Positions 54,701 through 64,000 of a stretch of 64,000 nt of DNA are shown here, piece by piece. The stretch is from Aradus depressus. Lineage: Eukaryota; Arthropoda; Insecta; Hemiptera; Aradidae. The stretch lies in contig OY759218.1 in the NCBI GenBank assembly GCA_963662175.1, positions 52,211,427-52,275,426 on the forward strand, read 5' to 3'. Position 1 is the first letter of the stretch; each line of letters begins with the position of its first letter. The notes beneath the pieces were generated by a model. It saw only the letters and a program-made list of their open reading frames with translations. It searched no databases and was not told where the DNA came from. Position numbers and translations under genes: made by a program.

Positions 54701-57700
54701 GACACCAGATCAACATAGCCTGCATCACTGAAATACATCTTTCTGCTCCGGATAAATTTCAGGTTCCAGGTTTCCTTACTTACAGAACAGATCGAGCTAG
54801 TGTAAAAGCAGCTGGTGGAGTGTGCATTATTATTAAGAAGACCATTCCTCATCATAGCTTACAGCTAGGCAACCTTATCAATATGGAAGGGGTAGCTTTA
54901 CAACTGGTCACAGATAGGTCCTCTATCAACCTAATAAGTGCCTATTTAGCTCCTAATAAGAAACTACTAGACCAAGACCTTCAACAACTTTTTCTGAACA
55001 AACCCACTTTATTATTTGGAGATTTAAACGCTAAACACACGGTATGGGGCTGTAATAAAACAAATAGAATTGGCAACACTCTATTAAACTTAACAAACAT
55101 CAATAATATCCTAGTTACAGCTCCGTCCCTACCTACATACTACCCTACATCCCTACGTAAATCTGCAGACATACTGGATATCAGCTTGAGCCGGGACATC
55201 TATACGCCCATATCTCACACAGTGTTAGCGGAACTCGACTCGGACCATGCGCCAGTAGTCATTAACTTCCAACTGATGGACACCATCCAGACTCAGCTTC
55301 CTAACTGCGATCACCTGATCAAGGGGAAGATAGATTGGGATACCTTCAGACTCCGGCTTGATCTTCACTTGGACAGAACCCTCATGCTACCATTGACTTC
55401 TACGGAGAGCATTGAAGAAGCAGTCACCAACTTCACTCACTCTGTTTATACATCAGTTGAGGAGTCTACGTACAAACCTTACCAATACAGAAGAAACCAA
55501 AATCCTCTTCCGAGGTATATAGAGGAACTAATCAAAGAGAAACATAAGGTCCGTCGAGCCTGGCAACAAACAAGACTTCCTCATATCAAAAGTAGGTTAA
55601 ATCAGTTAACAAGACGAGTGAGGTGGGAAGTTAATAACCACGAGATCGACAGTTACCAGAAGTACCTGGAAGAGATGGATCCCGGAGACCCGAGCATGTG
55701 GAAAGCCACCCGAAGGCTGCTCCGACATCCACACATCATACCTCCTCTCAAACATAATAATGAGATTTACCAGTCGGATATGGAAAAATGTTCAGCTTTT
55801 GCAGATCATTTTGAAAATATTTTTAAACCCTCCATCAAAAAGAATTCAGACGTTTCTAAAAAAGTAGAAGCCCATTCAAAACTAGTTTATCAAACCGCAC
55901 AACTACCATTAGAGTTTGTCCGGCCTTCTGAAATAACTCAATTCATTTCTCATCTTAAGAACAAAAAATCCACCGGGGACGATAAAATTCCTGTAATCGT
56001 TCTGAAAAATTTATCGACCAAAGCAATATGTTTCTCACAAGTCTGTTTAATTCCAGCCTTCGAAAAGGTTATTTCCCGAAAGTATGGAAGCATGCGCAGA
56101 TGATAGTCATCCACAAACCTGGGAAACCGAAAGCGGACCTCTCAAGTTATAGACCCATAAGTCTGCTACCCTCTTTGGCCAAACTATTTGAAAAAATAAT
56201 CCTTTCTAGGCTTACGCATTTCTTAAACTCTGAAAATATCCTTCCCAAATTTCAGTTCGGATTTAAGAAAAATCACTCGGCGGTTCATCAAATTCAAAGA
56301 CTGTACGAAAAGGTAGTTAGTGGCTATGAACGAAAGTTGTTCTCAACTGCAATGTTTTTAGATCTTAGTCAAGCTTTTGACACAGTTTGGCACGCGGGGC
56401 TCCTCTTCAAACTTAAACTGCTAGGAGTACCTCTTTATATTTACGAAACTTTGGCCTCATACCTCGATGGGAGAACATTCTCTGTGAAGATAGGAAATAG
56501 TATGTCCGAGTCACGCGACATAAAGGCTGGAGTTCCACAAGGATCCGTTCTGGGACCAACTCTGTTTAATATATACTGTTCAGACATACCTTCCCTGTCT
56601 GATCAGTTTATTGCCATGTTTGCTGACGACACTTGTATTATCAGTCAGGACGATGACCCAAGGATAGCAGCATCCCTGCTTCAAACGGCAGTGAGTGAGG
56701 TGTCCGAGTGGTTTGAAGCTTGGGGTTTAACACTCAATCCAAACAAAAGTGAGGCAAAAGTATTCACGTTGAGACGTATACCGGAAGTAACTCCAGTTAA
56801 GATCAATGGTGTGGAGGTGCCGTGGAATCTTGAAGACAAGAGCGTCAAATACCTGGGAGTGGAGTTGGACAAACGTCTCACCTGGAAGTACACACCAACA
56901 AGAAATTGAACCAGGCCTACGCACGCCTCTCCATCTTGTATCCTCTAATTAACAGGACCTCCAGGCTCAAGACAAGATGCAGCCTTCTCATATACAAGAC
57001 CATCATTCGGCCTCTATACACGTATGCATGCCCGGTCTGGGGGCTACCATCTGGTAAAAAACTTGAAGGGTTCCAGAAGCTACAAAATAAAGTTTTGCGC
57101 ACGGCAGTAAATGCGCCATGGTTCGTGAGGAACAAGCAGCTTCACGAAGAACTAGGCATGTCATATGTTGAGGACTTCGTGAAGAGGGTTACCAAGAAGT
57201 TTCTGGATTCCCTAAACACCGCAGCAGGACCAGCGTACTACGAACTAGGAAAGACGACTCCAGCCCCCAGACTCAAGCCACGGCTCCCTCAAGACATCCT
57301 CCCTTAGAGACCAAATGTTAAAGTTTACCTTCTTTCATTTTTTATTTATACATTTATTCTTTTACATTTATTTCCATCTATTTGTTAAGCTCTATAAGCA
57401 GTCTTAGGTTGTGCTCAAGATGAGACGACGCCGATCTGTTATTTTATGTCCATATTTATACCTACTAGCATAGCATGCGATATGCTGAACTAGTAAAATA
57501 AAAGGAAAAAAAAAAAAAAAAACTCCCCGGTAACGCTAGGTAACCTGCTCGTTGAATCTATTTCAAATGTAAAAAAAAACTGTAATAGGAATATTACGAA
57601 GGATATTTGAATAATTTGCAATAGTACAAAATCACTGCTCACTCATCACCCATTTTTACATATAATTATTATTTTTATTTTTTTTAAGGATCAAGTAGTA

Positions 57701-60700
57701 GTTACTGTGCTGAAAATAAATTGGAAGCAAAATTATCTTGTGGAGATTCGTCTCCTGCGAGCCGCGATACTTCCTGCACGTCAGCTGAATCTCAATCGCC
57801 CAATGGCAGTGTTCTTTTACGAAATACAAGTAAGACATATTTTTACATTGCATATGACTTGAGAACCGTTTAACTTACGAAGATACAATTTTTTTCAACT
57901 AGCATCATGATGGTTCAAGAATGGATCTTAGAACTATGACAGGGCTGTTCACAGGACACTGTCATATGAACAAACAGCTGCACAGAATGGGCATAGCTTA
58001 GAAGCCCTCTGTGCAGGAAATGTGACGAGGAAACTGAAACTCTGGTTCAGATTCTAAGTCAGTGTAAGGCACTAGAAAGTAAGATATTTCACTGCTTCGG
58101 GTCTGCCATAACAGAACCAAAGCAGGTAATGGAGGGAACATAATATATATACATATATAATATCGTCCTTTTTTTTTTTTTCTTTGTTCGTCGGTCGTTA
58201 ATTATTTTTATTCAAGGGCCATGCAATCAATATAATGTTGATGAAAATGTGGATCAGGGGGCCTGTTGGGGCTCATCTTCGCCTTCAGGAGAGTCGCAAT
58301 CCTCCGCTACCACTGCCAGTGTTGTCTGCAACTCTAGTAAGTCTAGTCATTTTTAAATATAGATAGAATTATATTACTATTAGCTAGTTCACCCGGCGTT
58401 TCCCGCGAGTAACTTTGGTTCTAATGACCAAGTTGGAAAGGCGCTCGGCCGGTTTTTCCAAACTGTCAACTGTCACACTTCATTTTCCAATCCTAGCATC
58501 CAAGTGTTTAAAAGCAAATTGCGAAAATCACAAAATGGTGTGCACTTTGAGTATCATTTTCATAGTTTTAACTTTGAAACAGTTATCTTCTCACTGAAAA
58601 AAAAAATTAATAGGCTCTTTTTTGTAGAGAACTTTGTTTTCTTCAATTTTGATAAGAATTTCCTTTGTACGACCAACAGATAGAGAGATATTTACGAATG
58701 AATGAAAAAAAAAAAAAATCTTTAATGCCTGAAATGATTACTTTTAGTATATAATTCTGTGTACATCTCGAATTGCCCTAAGATGACAAGAGTCATCACA
58801 GATGCTGGTTGCCTGAACATGTCCTTGAACAAATCCAAAAAAAGGTGAATAAAAATTTAGGGTAGGCAAAATTTAGGACTCCCATAGTAGAGTCAGGCTC
58901 ATGTCCACCAGAGTGACGAAAGAGCGCTCTGGTAGTTGGCGATATAACCTCGTAGTTAAAGCCCGGGCATGAGTCATAAAACCTAACCTAACCTATTATT
59001 TATCTTATTAATAACTTCCATGTAAATTTTTCTTCCTCGTGTTACAGGAGGATTATTGTATTTTACACTTGATGAAACTATTATTTGGGGCTCCGTTGCT
59101 TTGGGATTAACTGAGAACAAAAATATTCATTTAGTCAATCCAGAAGATTTTGATATGGAATTTCTTTTGACCCTAGAAGGAGACAGTTGTTTCAAGGTGA
59201 GCTTACAAAGTGTTGGTATTCCAGAAGTCCAATTATGCATAGAAGCTACAGAACGGTTGGTCCTATTATGACGACGATTTATGACAAACTCACTCTAATG
59301 TTTAATTACCTATCCATCATGACCTTGGAATATTTCTGTTTGATTGAAGGACTTACTAGAGAGAACTACTTATATGAGGCTACATAGAATTATTGTTTTT
59401 CTTTTTTTATTTGAGAGACCAGAGCAACATTATTAATTTAATGTTTTATTGGTTTGGGATGTAAAGCTTGACACAGAATTTGAGGGTGAGAGGGAAACAC
59501 TAAAGTCTGTCTAAGTTGAGGAACGCGGACATATTGTGGAAACTTGTAATAAATGAATAAAACAAACTTATTTTTGAAATATTGTCTATTCCACCAAAGA
59601 TATATATATATATATAAATATTAAATTAAATATATATATATATAAATATTAATAACAGATAATACAAACATATATGTGGAAACAGGACTGGATCAGGGTG
59701 TTAACAAAGGGGAATAGTTGAAATAAATTTGGTCATTCATACAAATGTTCCTTTTGTTAGCTTTATTTATTTCTAATTGTTCTAAGCTATTAAGTAGCCT
59801 GCTTTTTGAGCAATAATGGAGATATTTGATGCCTGTAGATGGGTCGAAAGTGTGGCTATTGTCAATTATGTGGGTCGCGAATGTAGAACGGTTTCCTCGG
59901 TTCTTTATTTCGGCCGTGTGTTCTTTAATTCTTTCCCTAAAACGACGTCCTGTCTGTCCAATGTATAATTGACTGCACGTCGCACACTCTAGACTATAAA
60001 CTCCGCTTCTATTTTCAATATCTGTTCTGTCCCTACCTCTCTCTAGGCACTGGCTTATGGGATTGATAGTTTTAAACCCGATATTGAAACCTTCTTTTTT
60101 CAACTCTTTACCTATTTTTTCTGAAATTTTTCCGTGGTAAGTTAAGCTGACCCATTTATTATAAACTTTATTTTGTGTTTCTAATTTGGTCAGTTTGTTC
60201 CTAAAATTATGATTTTTGACCTTCTTTTCAATTTTATTTATTGTTTTTTGTGGGTAGCTATTGTTTTTGGCTATTTCCTTAATAATCTTAAGTTCTTTAT
60301 CTTTTGATTGTTGGGTCATTGGAATTGAGTAGGCTCTGTGGAACATGGAATAAAAGGTCGCGTATTTGTAACTGGAAGGACAGTTAGAAGATGGGTGTAT
60401 TACCGTGTCTGTTGTAGTCGGTTTTCTCTGAATGCTAAATTCGAATTTCTTGTTATTAATTTTGATCTCCAAGTCCAGAAAATTTATGGTTTGACCTCCT
60501 ATTTCCAACGTGAATTTTATTTTGTTGTGGACTTTGTTGACATAGTCAAAAAATAAGTTAATTTGTCTTTCTGTTCCGTTAAAAAGTATCAAAATATCGT
60601 CCACGTACCGCTTCCAAAACATGATATTACTGATAAATGGAGACTTCTCCAGAATTTCCCTCTCAATTCTATCCATGAATATATCAGCTAACAGGGGAGA

Positions 60701-63700
60701 CAGGCTGGACCCCATCGCTAGCCCCTCTTTCTGTTTATATAATTCACTATTGAAGATGAAATAATTTTGTTCTACGCACGGTTCTAAAAGGTTACAAAAT
60801 TCTATTTTTTCAAAAATAAACCTATTTGAATTGTTTATTAGGCCCCTAACTAACACTAGACATTCGGTTACGGGGACATACGACTAAAGTCTGTATCACC
60901 GTTTTAAATTTAAACTCCTACTTATTTGAAACTCTTCTTGATCATATTGATTTTGAGAATTCCCCATCATTTTTGGTTGGTTATTAGACTTTTTTTGTCT
61001 TTTCCTTCGGCAACAGCTCCTTCATCTTAGAATTATTATTATTTAGTAGAAAATAAAATAAATTTCCCACAACAAAAAAGTTTCTAATAGTTTTTTTTAT
61101 TTATCATTATTTTTTATTATTACTATTTTTTTTTCACCTCGAAACATTTACAAATTATCAATGTTATTTTTTTAGATAGTTCCAGACTTGAATAATGACA
61201 ATCATCACACAAGAATCGCAAGAATAAGAGTTCATAGAAATAAAATGATTGAAGCTAAATTAATATTTTCACCGAAAAAGCTGGGTCAGTTTAAAGCAAC
61301 TCTTAATATCGAAGTTCCTAAAGAAGCTCCGAAAAGTATTGTAAGTTTAAACATTTACATTTACTTTCCCGTTGAGAAGCTATCTAATGTTTCGATGTTG
61401 TGTTTTTGATTTTGCATTTTCAATTTCCACGAATTTATATGAATTTATCCGATTGTTATTCTGTTTATGGTTTAGGTAACTTTGTGCGGTATTGGAGGGA
61501 AGAGTCGTGTCATTATAACGGATCTGTCATTTGACTTGTCAAAAGGGGTGGATTCTTTATTCTTTCTTCTGAATCCTTACAAAGGACATCAAGGATACCC
61601 CATCAATATTACCAATTTGGGAGATCAGACCGGATTTTTTTATACGACAACGGGTAAGAAAAACTGAATTGAGAAAATATGAAGATCATAAATTTAAGAA
61701 ACCCGTTTTTCTAGTAACAAAAAAAGGGTTTAGACAGATTCTGATTGCATAAAGCAGATTATGACCATGAATACATTTATGTATTTTCTGTTTCTCACCT
61801 TCAGTGATTGCAAAATTTCATGAAACTCAGCACTGTAGCAGTAGAAGTGAATATTTGTAAGCTCGTAACTCAAGAAAGGCTGAACTTTGATCGATCTGAC
61901 GACGAATTCGTAATATATTGTTATAATTTTGCTCCTTTGATCGATCTGACGACGAATTTGTAATATATTGTTATAATTTTGCTCCTTTGATCGAAAATAA
62001 TGTGCCTTTTGGTTTATAGGTGCCCTTGACGAATATATTTGCACCTGTCCAAAATCAGGAGTTATATCTCCTGGGGAAATTGCTACATTCAATATCTTAT
62101 TGAGAAATACTCGACACAGTATTTTGAATTTATTAAAATGGTCACAGGGAACAACCCTGATCAAAATTGGCACGTTGAAAATTATTACAGGAGATCAAAC
62201 TACAAGACTGAGATTGAAAAGGTAAAATATTTTATGCATTGCATATTGAGGGTGATCTATAATTTATCAATCTAATTATTGGCAATTAGAAAGTACTTTA
62301 TCTACCAGGCCGAACTATTATATGAACTTGAAAGAAATAAAACTTGTTTATTTATGGTATTGTCTAATTTCACCAACTATATTTACATGGGAGTACTTTC
62401 GGTATTTCTACCATCCTCAGCCAAAAGCATAAGAGATAAGACGAAAGTACTCTCATGTAAATATAGTTGGTGAAATTAGACAATACCATAAATAAACAAG
62501 TTTTATTTCTTTCAAGTTCATTTGAATTATTTCACAATATCTCTGCAATAATGTCAGTTGTCATCGAACTATTATAGTAGAAACCACTAGTTAGACTTCC
62601 CTAATGATAACGGAAAGAGAGTGGTGGGAGCGAGCTAGTTGCCACTGTAGACAATCCTGCATAGAGCTTAAAAACTGAAAACTGCTAACAGTTTTTCCCT
62701 TTAAAAAATATATACATGGTTTATTTATTAATTATTCACTTATCCTCAAGGATTTTGATTAATATTTAATATTAATCATAAAATCATAAACAATTTCATT
62801 TTTTCCATATTTGACGTACATAGTTGTTTAACATTTATAATGATGGCTAATATTCAGGAGTTATTACATTTTATTTGTTTATTAGATATAATAATCTCTG
62901 TTATGACTTTCAATGCACATTCAATCATTGGTTTCACCACTCATCTTCGTACTTAAGTTAATTTCATTTTTTTTTTTTTTTTTTTTAGCCTCCACAATAA
63001 ATATAGCCAATCCAAATGTATTCAAGAATTATCAAAAATGTACTATTATTTGTTCGATGATAATTTGTTCAAAGAAGACAAGTACCCATCCAGGGGGGGA
63101 TCTTGTAACATTGACAAAATGGAAGACTCCGAAGTGAGTATTTGCATTTTTTTAAATTATTTTAAATTTATTTCGCTTAACGTTCCATCCGAAGGACGGC
63201 GTGCTCTAGGTTTTTTTTCACCTCCCAGATAAAAAACCTAAGGTTTTTTGACCGGGTTTCGAACTCGCTATCTTGAGCTCAGTAGGCAAGCACGGCTCCT
63301 CTGAGCTACCGCCGACCTCCAGAAACCCTTAAGTAACAAAACGAAAAAGGGACATATATAATGGTTGGGCTTAACTTCTAAAAAAAAACCCAGAACATTT
63401 CGATTCTTCGACACATGGATTCAGAAGTTCACAAATGAAACACCTACTTTCAGCCAACCAGGTCAAGGAGAAGGAGGCGTAGAGAGAGTGCAAAAACTTA
63501 GTTTATTGAAGTCATTTCGATCTGCCTCTTGAGTAATTCGATTCTGTGTTTACTATTTAAATATATAGTCTTATCGTATTTCTTATTGATTATACTATTA
63601 TCTCTTATATAAATATCTCCTTTGAAGAATTTTAATGGATGCTTAGAGTAGATTTACTGTTTTTTTTTTGTTTTTTTTTGTGTGTGCAATTTAGGTCAAT

Positions 63701-63827
63701 TTCACATTCCTGATGGAGGGTATTTCTGAACATAATATAGATATCAAGATAGAAAGACGACTCTTGTGCGTCTTGAAAGACGAGATATATCGGGGTCATT
63801 TGGACAGAATTAAATTAATTTTAAAAG
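44742..63827 (+). CDS. Spd-2: SPD-2/CEP192-like centrosomal protein, 14 exons, continues past the window
   Basis: Exons: 44742-44848, 46266-46477, 47355-47397, 49081-49227, 50045-50166, 50936-51070, 57689-57829, 58217-58336, 59048-59196, 61176-61340, 61476-61653, 62020-62221, 62989-63133, 63695-63827. All junctions are GT-AG and every phase fits, giving about 666 residues with no stop. The first half is Ser/Asp-rich and disordered. From about residue 343 the sequence is beta-rich: IIWGSVALGLTENKNIHLVN, then IEAKLIFSPKKLGQFKATL, then VTLCGIGGKSRV near 448 and PYKGHQGYPINITNLGD. This is the pattern of ASH/MSP-type domains of SPD-2/CEP192, which recruit pericentriolar material and Polo/Aurora kinases to centrioles. 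An acceptor-like TTGTAG seven bases before the ATG suggests an untranslated first exon. The family call is by pattern, not search. Confidence 0.7.
44950..45020 (+). repeat. Penelope-like terminal fragment
   Basis: TATTGTCTAATTCCACAAAA with ATATATACATAA matches fragments at 50360-50410 and the arms at 62324-62519. Confidence 0.55.
45035..45705. repeat. Nested palindrome of Penelope-like termini enclosing an 18S rRNA 5' fragment
   Basis: Outer arms: GATTACCTGTGAAAC plus GGATTCTCC, a run of about 28 G and GGAAGTCTTA at 45035-45115; the diverged inverted copy, with C-runs, is at 45618-45705. Inner arms: 45136-45240 and 45431-45540, near-identical, with GAAACCGGTAGTTATATATG. The 190-bp centre has a tandem GACTCAATTGAGAAAGTG unit and then 18S rRNA-like sequence at 45325-45388. 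The right side continues with AATATGTCCGCGTTTCTCAA, as beside the Penelope ORF. Confidence 0.85.
45325..45388 (+). other. Fragment of the 5' end of 18S rRNA, about 64 nt
   Basis: CCTGGTTGATCCTGCCAGTT, CATATGCTTGTCTCAAAG and TTAAGCCATGC are the universally conserved first bases of eukaryotic small-subunit rRNA. A few changes (CAAGTCTCAGTAC for the usual CATGTCTAAGTAC) are present. The final 14 nt (45375-45388) are repeated inverted at 45416-45429. No rRNA continues beyond, so it is not a functional rRNA gene. Confidence 0.92.
45752..45791. repeat. (TA)n microsatellite
   Basis: About 40 bp of alternating TA, followed by AAAATTGAATGTTTATTTGT, which resembles Helitron 5' ends of the family at 42612. 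Confidence 0.7.
46478..47354. other. Intron 2 of the SPD-2-like gene
   Basis: A (TA)n tract lies near 46909-46932. 47160-47320, and 47520-47760 in the next intron, carry decayed LINE tail sequence; on the minus strand of the latter, WWQDMISNRELWAST resembles the C-terminus of RTE-like ORF2. Frames at 46507-46760 are unsupported. Confidence 0.45.
48600..48870. promoter_or_regulatory. Promoter-like CpG-rich patch in an intron of the SPD-2-like gene
   Basis: Within AT-rich intron this patch has a perfect 12-bp palindrome GGTCACGTGACC (48791-48802; E-box/CLEAR core GTCACGTGAC), two inverted CCAAT boxes (ATTGG at 48779 and 48828) and a CCGCCATATTTG motif near 48667. The combination is typical of TATA-less promoters. 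It lies 0.2-0.5 kb before exon 4, so it could drive a shorter SPD-2-like transcript or be part of an old repeat. Confidence 0.4.
50486..50680 (-). mobile_element. SINE fragment
   Basis: AGCGCTCTTTCGTTGCTCTG and AACCCAAGGGCCTCGGGTGG match the tRNA-derived SINE; the tRNA head is truncated. In an intron of the SPD-2-like gene. Confidence 0.8.
51580..53137 (-). mobile_element. Collapsed env-bearing LTR retrotransposon with TATT duplication
   Basis: The insertion starts TGTAAC, ends GTTACA, and is flanked by TATT (51576-51579, 53138-53141). A complete LTR (51580-51954, 375 bp) is the 3' LTR in minus orientation, with a purine-rich tract next to it at 51955-51990. At the other end only 22 bp of the 5' LTR remain (53116-53137, identical to 51933-51954). 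Between them lie leader-like GC-rich sequence and an envelope remnant; gag and pol are missing. It lies in an intron of the SPD-2-like gene. Confidence 0.82.
52180..52728 (-). pseudogene. Retroviral-type envelope C-terminal remnant (errantivirus-like), frameshifted
   Basis: Two minus-strand frames. 52480-52728 holds YILVSEDRQQYALVEA, a CTRC motif and CPADYPIF, a cysteine pattern like that of insect errantivirus envelope proteins. 52180-52395 holds ERQ-like helical sequence, then a hydrophobic segment AGTAGLVMVGVVMIWAA followed by a basic cytoplasmic tail, as expected for the anchor of a class I envelope. A frameshift separates them and the N-terminal part is gone, so the copy is dead. Confidence 0.7.
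53390..54604 (+). CDS. LINE ORF1, gag-like nucleic-acid-binding protein
   Basis: 404 residues. A basic, low-complexity N-terminus is followed by an RRM-like/Pre_C2HC region (about 135-225, including SVIIRGVPYSLSEEEIM). Three zinc knuckles follow: CSNCQRYNHTKNFC (229-242), CVKCAQDHHYSMC (248-260) and CVNCGQNHTANYKGC (271-285). This is the typical Jockey-clade ORF1, which packages element RNA. A second ATG seven codons in could be the true start. Its TGA overlaps the ORF2 ATG as ATGA (54601-54604), suiting termination-reinitiation. The frame is intact. Confidence 0.93.
   Translation: MLVVYTMYDEDITSLDWSDKTCEKRKAPSNSSTPERPGKRYQFEFTIPTNNKYAILNNLGDKEKEDSPKVSKQNSLKIPPIFLHNAPNYLEVIKDIKTIVKSTFETKITGKIVKVLTSTSDDFRTLTQYYTENEIQYHTYVHPDDRKLSVIIRGVPYSLSEEEIMGELAQKYPVTSVFRIRNKDKNPTPLCAVELTNNEAGKGIYELDRIFYSVVRVEPRKKSSNIPQCSNCQRYNHTKNFCKLSPRCVKCAQDHHYSMCPNNKKIEKPICVNCGQNHTANYKGCMYYQSLLNKKMREQPVKIGLLTTKRQNLQENYMNVNNGSPTPTARQGPGLPTFADITKNPSQARKFPEDSKNKSENSSNTSFVLSQIFDIVITAIKPYLPHIISFFTNLFTDNIVNKAK
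54601..57307 (+). pseudogene. LINE ORF2, endonuclease-reverse transcriptase with two frameshifts
   Basis: The frame is open 54601-56103, resumes in a second frame from about 56025 to 56909, and in a third from about 56890 to 57307. The N-terminal APE endonuclease shows LNWNANGI, ACITEIHL, LLFGDLNAKH and SDHAPVV. RT motifs follow: PGKPKADLSSYRPISLL, MFLDLSQAFDTVWH, AGVPQGSVLGPTLFN, FADDTCII and KYLGVELDKRLTW. The C-terminus is of Jockey type (NAPWFVRNKQLHEELGM). The breaks lie near 56020-56030 and 56885-56900; each looks like a single small indel. Coding is otherwise undamaged, so the element inserted recently or the breaks are assembly errors. Confidence 0.93.
57917..58140 (+). pseudogene. 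LINE C-terminal (post-RNase H) fragment
   Basis: LRTMTGLFTGHCHMNKQLHR then, after a one-base shift, SPLCRKCDEETETLVQILSQ and CKAL. This is the H/C-type tail that follows RNase H in I/R1-like LINEs. It lies in an intron of the SPD-2-like gene. Confidence 0.78.
58384..58600 (-). mobile_element. Helitron 3'-end fragment (possible)
   Basis: The minus strand reads CGCGGGAAACGCCGGGTGAA and then CTAG, a hairpin-plus-CTRR end similar to that at 43100-43137. No 5' end was found, and the base after CTAG is not T. Confidence 0.4.
58844..58997 (+). mobile_element. SINE 3' half with CCTAA repeats
   Basis: GTGAATAAAAATTTAGGGTA through GAGTCATAAAACCTAACCTA matches the 3' half of the SINE at 2457-2761. It lies about 50 bp before the exon at 59048. 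Confidence 0.85.
59512..59600 (-). repeat. Terminal sequence of the Penelope-like element
   Basis: On the minus strand GGAATAGACAATATTTCAAA through AATATGTCCGCGTTCCTCAA is near-identical over about 90 bp to the right flanks of the palindromes at 43652 and 45035. Here it follows the stop codon of the RT ORF, which links those palindromes to this family. Confidence 0.8.
59693..60856 (-). CDS. Penelope-like element RT with GIY-YIG endonuclease, 5'-truncated
   Basis: 387 residues, uninterrupted. The RT part retains QKEGLAMGSSLSPLLADIF (motif B) and RYVDDILILF (motif C, about 83-92), then INFLDLEIKI. A Lys-rich linker leads to GIY-YIG endonuclease: GVYSLECATCSQLYIGQTGR then RFRERIKEH. The order RT then C-terminal GIY-YIG is diagnostic of Penelope-like elements. 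The N-terminal third of RT (fingers, motif A) is missing, so the ATG is not the native start and the copy cannot be active. It sits antisense in an intron of the SPD-2-like gene. Confidence 0.93.
   Translation of the reverse strand: MLVRGLINNSNRFIFEKIEFCNLLEPCVEQNYFIFNSELYKQKEGLAMGSSLSPLLADIFMDRIEREILEKSPFISNIMFWKRYVDDILILFNGTERQINLFFDYVNKVHNKIKFTLEIGGQTINFLDLEIKINNKKFEFSIQRKPTTTDTVIHPSSNCPSSYKYATFYSMFHRAYSIPMTQQSKDKELKIIKEIAKNNSYPQKTINKIEKKVKNHNFRNKLTKLETQNKVYNKWVSLTYHGKISEKIGKELKKEGFNIGFKTINPISQCLERGRDRTDIENRSGVYSLECATCSQLYIGQTGRRFRERIKEHTAEIKNRGNRSTFATHIIDNSHTFDPSTGIKYLHYCSKSRLLNSLEQLEINKANKRNICMNDQIYFNYSPLLTP
61886..61995. repeat. 50-bp tandem repeat, 2.2 units
   Basis: TTTGATCGATCTGACGACGA to TTGCTCC starts at 61886 and 61936, with a partial third unit at 61986. 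It ends 25 bp before the exon at 62020. Confidence 0.85.
62324..62519. repeat. Palindrome with 78-bp arms, Penelope-terminus type
   Basis: Arms 62324-62401 and 62442-62519 differ at one position. They include ATTGTCTAATTTCACCAACT and flank a 40-bp centre with CCATCCTCAGCCAAAAGC, a variant of the CCATCGTCAG core of the other palindromes. In an intron of the SPD-2-like gene. Confidence 0.85.
63179..63318 (-). mobile_element. SINE 5' half with tRNA-like head
   Basis: The minus strand reads GGCGGTAGCTCAGAGGAGCC (box A) and GCGAGTTCGAAACCCGG (box B), then the body start ACCTCCC...CCATCCGAAGGA inverted. Truncated at the 3' side. Confidence 0.82.
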
Positions 63828-63866
63828 GTAATTTTCAAAATGTTGTATTGTAATTGAACTTTAACG

Positions 63867-63869
<3 letters not shown>

Positions 63870-63911
<42 letters not shown>
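63870..63911. repeat. Poly(T) tract of about 42 bp
   Basis: An unbroken T run just after the last visible exon, perhaps the A-tail of a minus-strand retroposon. Confidence 0.7.
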
Positions 63912-63914
<3 letters not shown>

Positions 63915-64000
63915 TTACTGTTGAGTTTTGCGACGAGAGCTAAAAAGAATAATATTTAAATGGTAAGAGCACATCATAACTCAACCACCTCCGTGATGCC

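Larger units (their letters stand above)
53219..57521 (+). mobile_element. Nearly full-length Jockey-like LINE with 12-bp target duplication
   Basis: ACTCCCCGGTAA occurs at 53207-53218 and again at 57522-57533, directly after an A-tail. The 4.3-kb body has a 5' leader beginning TCAATTCAGTTGTCAGC, ORF1, ORF2 and a short 3' UTR. Orientation is the same as the SPD-2-like gene, in the long intron between exons 6 and 7. Damage is limited to two apparent frameshifts in ORF2. Confidence 0.94.

Noticed and set aside
63240..63318. A tRNA gene on the minus strand
   Set aside because: Box A and B are present but the arms do not complete a cloverleaf and the sequence continues into the SINE body found at five other places.

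Overview
The window is nuclear DNA from an animal, most likely an insect. It is AT-rich, its genes are split by GT-AG introns, and it is crowded with transposons of insect type: Jockey- and RTE-like LINEs, Penelope-like elements, Gypsy/errantivirus relics, hAT, Helitron and a tRNA-derived SINE whose tail resembles the insect telomere repeat CCTAA. Nothing prokaryotic is present. I cannot name the species.

Four host genes can be assembled by hand from splice sites and reading-frame continuity. (1) Rap1, minus strand, 9214-14504: four exons giving a complete 184-residue small GTPase ending in a CNIL CAAX box. (2) An unrecognised 314-residue serine-rich acidic protein, plus strand, 18449-29549, eight exons. 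(3) A TALE homeobox gene of the TGIF/achintya-vismay family, minus strand, 36401-39963, four exons, about 249 residues. (4) A centrosomal SPD-2/CEP192-like gene, plus strand, 44742 to beyond the right edge; 14 exons and about 666 residues are visible, with ASH/MSP-like beta-sandwich sequence in the C-terminal half.

Most of the rest is mobile DNA, much of it inside introns. 0-9 kb: LINE reverse transcriptase fragment, SINE with target duplication, decayed Gypsy pol. 10-13 kb (Rap1 introns): a GC-rich MITE and a hAT deletion derivative, both with target duplications. 15.9-16.4 kb: large foldback. 19.3-23.5 kb (intron of the 314-residue gene): a 4.2-kb element with about 500-bp inverted arms, carrying a spliced acidic-tail gene and a nested Gypsy relic. 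26.6-28.7 kb: a terminal-inverted-repeat element with a 124-codon basic ORF. 42.6-45.7 kb: Helitron and two head-to-head palindromes of Penelope-like termini, one holding the first ~64 nt of 18S rRNA. 51.6-57.5 kb: a collapsed env-bearing LTR element beside a nearly intact 4.3-kb Jockey-like LINE. 59.5-60.9 kb: Penelope-like RT/GIY-YIG ORF. 62.3-62.5 kb: a third palindrome.

The host genes appear functionally unrelated (signalling GTPase, unknown, transcription factor, centriole scaffold). The strongest novelty candidates are the 18S-bearing palindrome and its Penelope-like relatives, the hAT mini-ORF that joins transposase start and end, and the two transposon-borne genes in introns of the 314-residue gene.
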